A stretch of DNA of 64,000 bases, from positions 78,876,527 to 78,940,526 of the forward strand of contig CM055092.1 of assembly GCA_029204225.1 (NCBI GenBank). Reading direction: 5' to 3'. Positions 56,989 to 64,000 of this stretch are shown in pieces. The position numbers and the translations under genes were made by a program. Each line of letters starts with the position of its first letter. Position 1 is the stretch's first letter. A model generated the notes under the pieces. That model ran no database searches and was not told the DNA's origin. It worked only from the letters and a program-made list of their open reading frames with translations. The stretch is from Diphasiastrum complanatum. Its lineage: Eukaryota > Streptophyta > Lycopodiopsida > Lycopodiales > Lycopodiaceae.

Positions 56989-59900
56989 GTGAACCTATTC
57001 ATCCTCAAGAAAAAGCCAAATACATCAAGAGGTGCAATGTTGCACTACATTGCATAAAAATGAATGTTGCAAATGAACTCTTAAGAGAGGTAGGAGATTG
57101 CACTTCAACTCAAGATGCTTGGGAGACTTTGCAAAAGGTCTATGAATTCAAGAACCAAACTAGAATGTTAGCTTTGAAGAATCAAATCTATAGAAGCTAT
57201 CAAAAGAAAGGAGAGAGTGCACATATTTTTGTCCTAAGAGTAAAGGAATTGAACAAAGAGCTAGTCTTTATAAGTGATCCTATCAAGGATGAAGAGCTTG
57301 TTCAACTCATATTGAATGGACTAAGCTTTGAATTTGATAATTTGGTTCAGGGATATGCAATATGGGTAAGCTACCCATACTTGAAGAACTCCAAGGCACA
57401 CTCATGGTCGAGGAATCAAGAAGGAGCCAAATGCAAGAGAGGATGGTAGGCTTTCCATCCAAGGTGGAGATGACCAAGCTCTCTTCACCAAAGGCAAAGG
57501 CAAGTCCAAAGGCAAAGGATCAACATTCAAGAAGTCTACAAAGCTTGAGTATCGAGACGGACCCTCAAAGGCATCTCCATCAACCACCAAAGTCAAGAAG
57601 GACAAATCAAAGGTGAAGTGCTACTATTGTAGCAAGATGGGGCATTATGCCTCGGAATGCTTCAAGAGGAAGCAAGATCAAAGCCAAGCCAACATGAGCA
57701 AAGAGGAGGAGGAGGAGAGTTCACATGAGGACTCTCTCATGATGTCCATATTTTCTTCAACAAGCTTCAAAGGAGAAGATCCTTGGTGGATTGACTCGGG
57801 TGCTAGTTCACACATGTAAAAGGGTGTTTTTCTCTTCTCTCTAATATTATGATGGACCTATAAAGTCTATCTATACAACAAATGATGAAGCTTGTAAGAT
57901 TGAAGGAGTTGGTAGCATTCCCCTTTGTTTAGGATCTTTCAAAAAGATCAACATAGAAGGTGTTTTGTACATTCCTACAATAACAAAGAATCTACTAAGT
58001 GTTGGCCAAATGGTAGACAATGGTTTCAATGTTGACTTTGCTTCAAATGAATGTTTCATCAAGAAGAAGGGTAAGATAGTGGCTAAGGGCACTAGACTTG
58101 GCAAACTTTATAAGTTGAATGCATTTGTGGATACTAATGTTGTCATGTTGGCCGAGAAGAGCAAGATATCTACCTTTACTTTATGGCACAAAAGACTTGG
58201 ACATGTCAACTCGGGTTCCATGGAGGCTATGATCAAGGAGGAGTATGCTTTAGGCCTACCAAGGTCTATTGGGAAGGAAGACAAGGTTTGTGAAGCTTGT
58301 GCCTTATCCAAGGCACATAAGAAGGTGTTTCCTAACTCCATCACAAAGCCATCTCATCCTCTTGAACTCATACACTCGGATGTGCACATTGCTAGCACCA
58401 AATCTAATGGAGGTTCATCCATGTTTTTAACCTTCATTGATGACTACTCAAGATATTGTTGGGTTTTCTTACTTTCCTTCAAGTCTCAAGTATTTGATAC
58501 TTTTGTAAAGTTCAAGTTGTTTGTGGAAAAGCATCATAATCATAGCATCAAGATTCTTAGAAGTGACAATGGTGGAGAATTCATCTCCAATGAGTTCAAG
58601 GCCTTTTGTGAGGAGGAAGGGATCAAGAAAGAGACTTTTTGTCCTTACACTCCCCAACAAAATGGAGTTGCTGAAAGAAGGAATAGAACACTATGTGAAT
58701 GTTCTAAGGCTTTAAGATTAGATGCTTGTTTGCCCAAATCCTTTTGGGGCGAGTCTCTTGTATGTGCAAACTACTTGATGAATAGGGTGTCTTGCAAAGC
58801 AATTGAAGGCAAAACTCCTTATGAGATGTTGTATGGAAAGAAACCCAATCTTAATCACTGTTTTTGGGTGTATATGTTATGTGCATGTGCCATTGGAAAC
58901 AAGAACCAAGGAGGATCCATCTTCCACAAGAGAGATCATGCTTGGATATGCAAGCTCAAGCAAGGGCTACAAAGTCTATCTCCCATCCTTGAACAAATTT
59001 GTTGTTTCAAGGGATGTCATCTTTGATGAACATCATATGCATATGCTTGAAGAAGACTCAAGTGCTCCAACAATCAAGAAGAAGATGGCCGAGTAGCAAG
59101 ATCTTGGTTTTGAAGAGGAGCTCATGGAGGAGCAAGCACCAAACCCACCTATCACACCAAGGAGATCTTCAAGGGCAAAAGTGGAGCCATCAAGGCTCAC
59201 ATATCAAGGCAAAGGACAGCAAGTTGAGGGTATCTCATCCACTTCTTATGCTTTATCTAGTTTTGAAGAACCATCTAATGTTGAAGATGCATTGAACTCC
59301 AAAGAATGGTATAAAGCTATGTTGGATGAGTATGATGCCTTGATTGAGAATGAAACTTGGTTGCTTGTTGAGAGACCTCAAAGGAATGTAATAGGATGCA
59401 AGTGGGTCTTCAAGCTTAAGTTGAATGCAAATGGGAGTGTTAACAAACATAAAGCAAGAATAGTTGCAAAAGGTTATGCTCAAGAGAGAGGGATTGACTA
59501 TGAGGAAACTTTTGCACCCGTGGCCAAGATGGTCACAATAAGGCTAATCATTGCACTTGCATCACATTTTGGATGGATTATATGTCAAATGGATGTCTCT
59601 AATGCTTTCTTGAATGGTTTTTTGGAAGAGGATATTTATATGGAGCATCCACAAGGGTTCATCAAGTATGGAATGGAGAACAAAGTATGCCATCTCCAAA
59701 GAAGCATCTATGGCTTGAAGCAAGCCTCGAGATCTTGGAATTTAAGACTACATTGCTATCTTATTTCACTTTCTTTTGTTCAAAGTGAATATTATCCCAC
59801 TCTTTACATTAAGTTTGATGATGTTGGTATTGTACTTTTACTCATTTATGTAGATGACATTATCATTAGTGGAAATAGTGTTGATGGTATTGAAAAAATC

Positions 59901-60812
59901 AAGATAGATCTATCCTTAGAGTTCAAGATGGTAGATCTAGGGTGTCTTCACTTCATTTTAGGCACAGAAGTACTTAGAGGGTCTGATTTTATCTTTATAA
60001 GTCAATTAAACTATGCTCAAAGTCTTTTGAAGAAGTTTAAGATGGAAGTATGCAAAAGTGTTGACACACCAATGGAGAAAGATGTAAAAGTGCCAAATGA
60101 AGATGATGAAAGATCCTTCATGGACATCACTTTGTTTAGGCAACTTATAGGTTCCTTAATGTGGATCACTATAACTAGACCAGATCTTAGCTTTAGTGTA
60201 TGTAGGTTGAGCCAATCCATGCAAAAGCCATTGAATATCCATTGGAAAAAGGCTAAGAGGATTCTAAGATACATCTCGGGTACATTGGATTTTGGGATTC
60301 TATATAGAAGAGATATGATTAACCTTCATGCATTTAGTGATTCAGATTTTGCAGGGGACAAGAGGGATAGGAAATCAACAAGTGCCTATTCAACTTTCAT
60401 AGGAGAAGGTGTGGTTTCATGGCTTTCAAAAAAGCAAGAAACTATATCTCTATCTTCAACTGAGGCCGAGTACAAAGCTTTGACAACCACTACAAAGGAG
60501 GTACTTTGGATCAAGAGATTATTGGTGGAGCTAAAGATCATGGATTTAGAGGGGGCACCAATCATCTACAATGACAATATATCAGCCCAACACCTTGCAT
60601 CTAACCCAATCTTCCATGCAAGATCTAAGCACATTGAGATATGCCATCACTTTGTGAGAGAAATGGTGCAAGCCAAGGAGATTGCTTTGGAGCATGTTCC
60701 AAGCAATGAATGTGTAGCTGATCTACTTACTAAACCACTTCAAAAGACACCTTTTATGAAGTTCAGATCATCACTTGGAGTGATTAGTAAAGCAATGATT
60801 GAACCAAGCTAG
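56989..60812 (+). pseudogene. Copia B gag-pol, broken
   Basis: Same domain order as copia A, but with a one-base deletion in gag near 57360, a five-base deletion causing a stop after the protease DSGASSHM (57819), another small deletion near 58855 in late integrase, and a G-to-T stop (TAG) at 59094. Zinc knuckle CX2CX4HX4C at 57616-57660 and integrase blocks (58190-58690) are readable. The reverse transcriptase/RNase H half (59124-60812, 562 codons, YVDD present) is uninterrupted. Confidence 0.93.
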
Positions 60813-60815
60813 ATA

Positions 60816-60826
60816 GTGAGGAGGAG
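60816..60826 (+). other. Polypurine tract of copia B
   Basis: GTGAGGAGGAG directly before the 3' LTR, identical to that of copia A. Confidence 0.85.
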
Positions 60827-61508
60827 TGCTAAAAATTCACAATTCTAGCTTGACTAGTTTTGGTCATATGACTTGTAAATAGTTAGATGGTCATGATGTG
60901 GCTTGTCACACGTGCCAAATAGCATAGGATTCCATTCATAAGGATGTTCTCAAGTAGACCTAAGTGTTAGAACCTTTGGAATGAGTCCAAATTATGCTTA
61001 GATACAAGGGAAAAAAAATAGGAGCTATTTTTGGTAAGTTTTGCATTGTTGATGGATCTCCAAGATTCCAACCCTAACTTGGTAGGGATGAAAGATCCAC
61101 CAAAATTAGCATTAGGGATAGGTTCAGGTCTACTCATACCTGCCCAAAACCGTGATGGATCATGTATATAAAGGTGATGATATCTCACCAAAATCAATCA
61201 AGCAATTTCATGATTTTTCTCTCATAATGGTGCAATTGCTCTCTATGTTCATAATTGTTTGAGTACTTGTGATTACTAATGATTATAGGATTGGATGTAG
61301 GTCTGGTGTACAGTACTCAAACTGTGGGAGGCCGTACTTTCACACGTGTGAAACCTTCTTCAAGGATTTGGGCCATTTAGTGAGGTTCAAGCATAGATTT
61401 TTGATGGATTTTGATGGTTCAACTTGTGCTAATCTTAGGAAATCATAATCTATTGTTTCCCTCATCATTTCAAGTGTTTTAGGATCCTTATTTGTTGTAA
61501 TTTTTACA
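60827..61508 (+). repeat. 3' LTR of copia B
   Basis: 682 bp, the same length as the copia A LTRs, starting TGCTAAAAATTC and ending TTTTTACA. A few substitutions separate it from copia A. Confidence 0.94.
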
Positions 61509-61626
61509 TTTTAAACTAATATAGCTTCAAAAAGTTTATCTCTAAGTCTAAAATGAGTTTTGGCCTCTTATTGACAATTTACCAAAATGTGACTAAACTA
61601 GACTAAACTAGTTGAAATTTCTCACA
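61509..61626 (-). repeat. Remnant of the 5' LTR of element R
   Basis: 118 bp aligned without gaps to 50625-50742, with two substitutions. The rest of this LTR, expected to the left of copia B, is gone. It ends at the target duplication next to gypsy G. Confidence 0.9.
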
Positions 61627-63573
61627 CCACTACTAGGGAAGTTCCTGAGATCGCACCAATCCCCCAACCTCCCAATCACCATCCAGATAGTTGAAAGGTA
61701 AGGCCCCTCTCGAATCCCCAGCCCATGATATGCTTGCATATTTTAAGAACTATATGATTGAGGATGTAACCATCCAATTACCCCAAGCTCAACGTGAGCC
61801 CGATGGTAATTCACCCTACAAAGGCCCTACTAGAACCATCACTCTCTCCTTGAATGAGGCCAATGAAAGTAACAAATACATTGTCCACATTGGGGCTCAT
61901 CTCAATCGGGAAGAACACAGAAGGCTTGAAAATCTTCTGCGCAAATATCGACATGTCTGTGCTTGGTCCTATAAAGACATGAAAGGAGTCTCACCCCAGG
62001 TAGTGGTGCATCGTATTCCCCTTAAACCGGGTGTGAGACCAACTGCTAGCCATCCCTACAAATGCAATCTGATCTACAAGGCCAAGATCAAAGAAGAATA
62101 ACAATGCTTGTTAGATGCAGGATTCATCTACAAAATCGAACATACTGAGTGGGTCTCCTCAATTGTCATCGTTCCTAAGAAAAATGGAAAACTCCGCATC
62201 TGTGTCGATTTTAAAAAACTTAATACCGTCACAAAATGAGATCAATTTCCATTACCTTTCGGAGAATTCATCATAGAAAGTCTAGCAGGAGATGAGGCCT
62301 ACACCTTCTTAAATGGCTTTAGTGGATACAATATGATTCAAATTGCTGAGGAAGATCAACAAGAAACCGCTTTTGCCACAGCATGGGAAACCTTCTGTTG
62401 GAAAGTCATGCCTTTTGGTCTCTGTAATGCTCCTAGCACTTTTCAACATGTTATGCAAACTGCCTTTCCTCAACAGATGGGAGATACCCTAGAGATTTAC
62501 TTGGGGGATTTAGGTGCACATTCAGAAGAAACACATCAACTGTCTGTGGTTGAGAAAAATTTTATCCAATGTCAACGCTTTAGCATCTCTTTGAACCCTG
62601 AAAAATGCCAGATCTGGGTAACACATGGTATTGTGTTAGGACATATTATTTCAAAAAACAGCATTGCAACTGACCCTGACAAGATTCTGAGCATTCAAAA
62701 TCTGTCCAAACCACGCACCACCCGCGAAGTTTATTCTTTCCTGGGCCACACCAACTACTATTGGTGCTTTCTATAAAGTAGTTGTGGTTCCCAAATGGAC
62801 TGATGAATAATGAGTTGCATTCATTCAACTAAAAGAAGTCCTTACCAATGCACTTATCCTCCTGGCTCCTGATTATTCCAAAGAATTCCATGTGCATACC
62901 AATGCATCCAAGTATGCCATTGGAGCAGTGCTCACCCAACCAAGAGAATTCAAAAAGTACTATGCAATTCGATTTCTCAATAGACAATTGATACCTACTG
63001 AAGTCAATTATACCACTACCGAGCATGAAGCTTTGGCAATGGTATATGCAGTTCAGAAGTTTCGCCATTATCTTCTGGGAGATTCTTTTGCCTTTTTCAC
63101 TGATCATCAAGCACTCCTATATCTCATCAACATGACTTGCACAACCGGTCGTATTACTCGATGGATTCTATTACTGCGAGAATTTGAGTTTAGGATCATA
63201 GTTCGAAAGGGAGTTCAACATTTTTTAGCAGACCATCTATCTCGAATCCTTAACCTACCAACTCTAGGCAAGGCATCAACGATGATTTACTCGATGCCAT
63301 CTTATTTCAAGTTGACTCTACACCCGTTTGGGCCAAAGAAATCACAGAATATTTAAATTCAGGGCAAATGGATCCATCCTTATCTAAACCCAAACAACGT
63401 GTGTTGGTCCTCAAAACCAAACTTATACGTTAACTGCAGTCCAACTTTACAAGCAAGGGTTAGATGGAATTATCCGACGTTGTCTTACTGAAGGTGAGAT
63501 ACCCTTTGTTATCTCTCTCACTCATGAAGGTGTTGGAGCAGGTCATTTCTCTTTCGAAATGACTGCTAAAAAA
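61627..63573 (+). pseudogene. Gypsy G: reverse transcriptase, RNase H, integrase start
   Basis: Continues the frame broken at 50116. Blocks: CAWSYKDMKGVSPQVVVHRIPLKPGVRP region (61950-62035, read in shorter parts), VSSIVIVPKKNGKLRICVDFKKLN, MPFGLCNAPSTFQHVMQTAF, the catalytic box reading YLGDL where Y-x-D-D is expected, RNase H with HTNASKYAIGAVL and FTDHQALLYLI, and an integrase-proximal stretch near 63440-63570. Stops at 62099 and 62236 and the changed catalytic aspartate show it is dead. Wording is closest to the Tat/Athila branch of Ty3/gypsy. It ends at 63573 where unrelated sequence begins. Confidence 0.88.
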
Positions 63574-64000
63574 TGTTAGATTTCTTATGCTCAGTCTTAA
63601 ACAATCCAAGTAATGAGCATCTTGAAAAAAAATAGAAATAAAATAAAAAAATAGAAGCCCGACTTCAAAATTTTTCGGACCTTCACATTTTCCCTTCTTT
63701 TATCTTAAACAGATTTTTTAGGTGCCTTTGTCCTTTTTCGCTCCTTAGCAAAAAATGCGACACACTGACCAAGTGGCCAGAATGCCTTGGAAACCATTCC
63801 AAAGGCACTTTCGTCTTTTTCAACTTTTTCGATGTCTTAAATCTAAGGTACCTTCAATTTCCTCTGCCTTCAGTGTAAGACACTTTTTCGGCTTTTTCGC
63901 CTTCTTCGCTGCCTTGAATCTAAGGGCGCCTTAGAGATTTACATACCTTTAGTGTAAGGGCACCTTCAGGAGTTACAAACCTTCAGTCCAAGGGCACCTT
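63574..64000. repeat. Unassigned sequence ending in short tandem repeats
   Basis: Starts TGTTAGATTTC right after the gypsy G integrase text, so it could be the TG end of another LTR insertion. It has an A-rich stretch at about 63624-63650 and then recurrent TAAGGGCACCTT-(C/A)AG and CCTTCAGTGTAAG phrases. The last 75 bases show units of about 38 bp. The right end lies outside the window. Confidence 0.4.

Larger units (their letters stand above)
56989..61508 (+). mobile_element. Copia B, 5'-truncated relative of copia A
   Basis: Begins inside gag, at the equivalent of residue 45 of copia A's polyprotein, and continues to a complete 3' LTR. Sequence is very close to copia A (about 2 percent difference in the compared LTR part), so it is a recent relative. 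It lacks its 5' LTR, leader and gag start. It lies in element R's right LTR: R sequence resumes exactly at 61509. Confidence 0.93.
50117..61626 (-). mobile_element. LTR element R with two nested copia insertions
   Basis: Left LTR 50117-50742, interior 50743-51772, right LTR remnant 61509-61626. The ends are TG and CA. Six bases ACCACT are shared at 50112-50117 and 61626-61631, giving a flush 4-bp target duplication CCAC (or a 5-bp one with shifted ends). Removing it restores gypsy G's reading frame. The minus orientation is set by the purine tract (AGAGGGAG) next to the left LTR. The interior lacks recognised gag or pol and may be non-autonomous. Copia C sits in the interior and copia B in the right LTR. 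Confidence 0.82.

Overview
The window is plant nuclear DNA. It holds the transmembrane-to-stop half of one plant receptor kinase gene, with GT-AG introns up to 11.4 kb, in a sea of Ty1/copia, Ty3/gypsy, LINE and hAT sequence. Very long transposon-filled introns and low gene density suggest a land plant with a large genome. A gymnosperm or fern is my inference; the sequence does not prove it.

The host gene lies on the minus strand between 41197 and 19335. Seven exons can be chained in one continuous frame with canonical splice sites. They encode a transmembrane segment, a complete kinase domain and a C-terminal tail. The kinase and tail closely resemble SYMRK/NORK/DMI2, the receptor kinase of the common symbiosis pathway (arbuscular mycorrhiza, nodulation). 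The malectin-like and LRR ectodomain exons, which should lie at higher coordinates, were not recognised.

Layout: 1-1048, unassigned DNA. 1049-7206, a complete copia element (A, minus) with two apparently identical 682-bp LTRs, a 5-bp target duplication and an uninterrupted 1322-residue Gag-Pol. 7212-19334, a retroelement graveyard: a copia gag scrap, a gypsy integrase, the 5' half of a second copia (D) with its LTR, and a fragment of an LTR family called R here. 19335-41197, the kinase gene. Its introns hold copia scraps, a hAT relic, a LINE interrupted by a solo LTR, another LTR with primer-binding site, an unusual hairpin array (35.7-36.4 kb), a second LINE piece and a gypsy pol relic. 42.0-43.5 kb, a second hAT relic. 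44.05-44.22 kb, a fold-back. 46.1-47.9 kb, a minisatellite of about 115-bp units.

49.2-63.6 kb is a nested stack. A Tat-like gypsy (G, plus) is split by element R (minus; matching flanks; 626-bp LTR). R's interior carries an old copia (C, plus), and R's right LTR carries a young copia (B, plus) of the same family as A. One deletion, from C's 3' LTR to B's gag, explains the present joints. The window ends in short tandem repeats.
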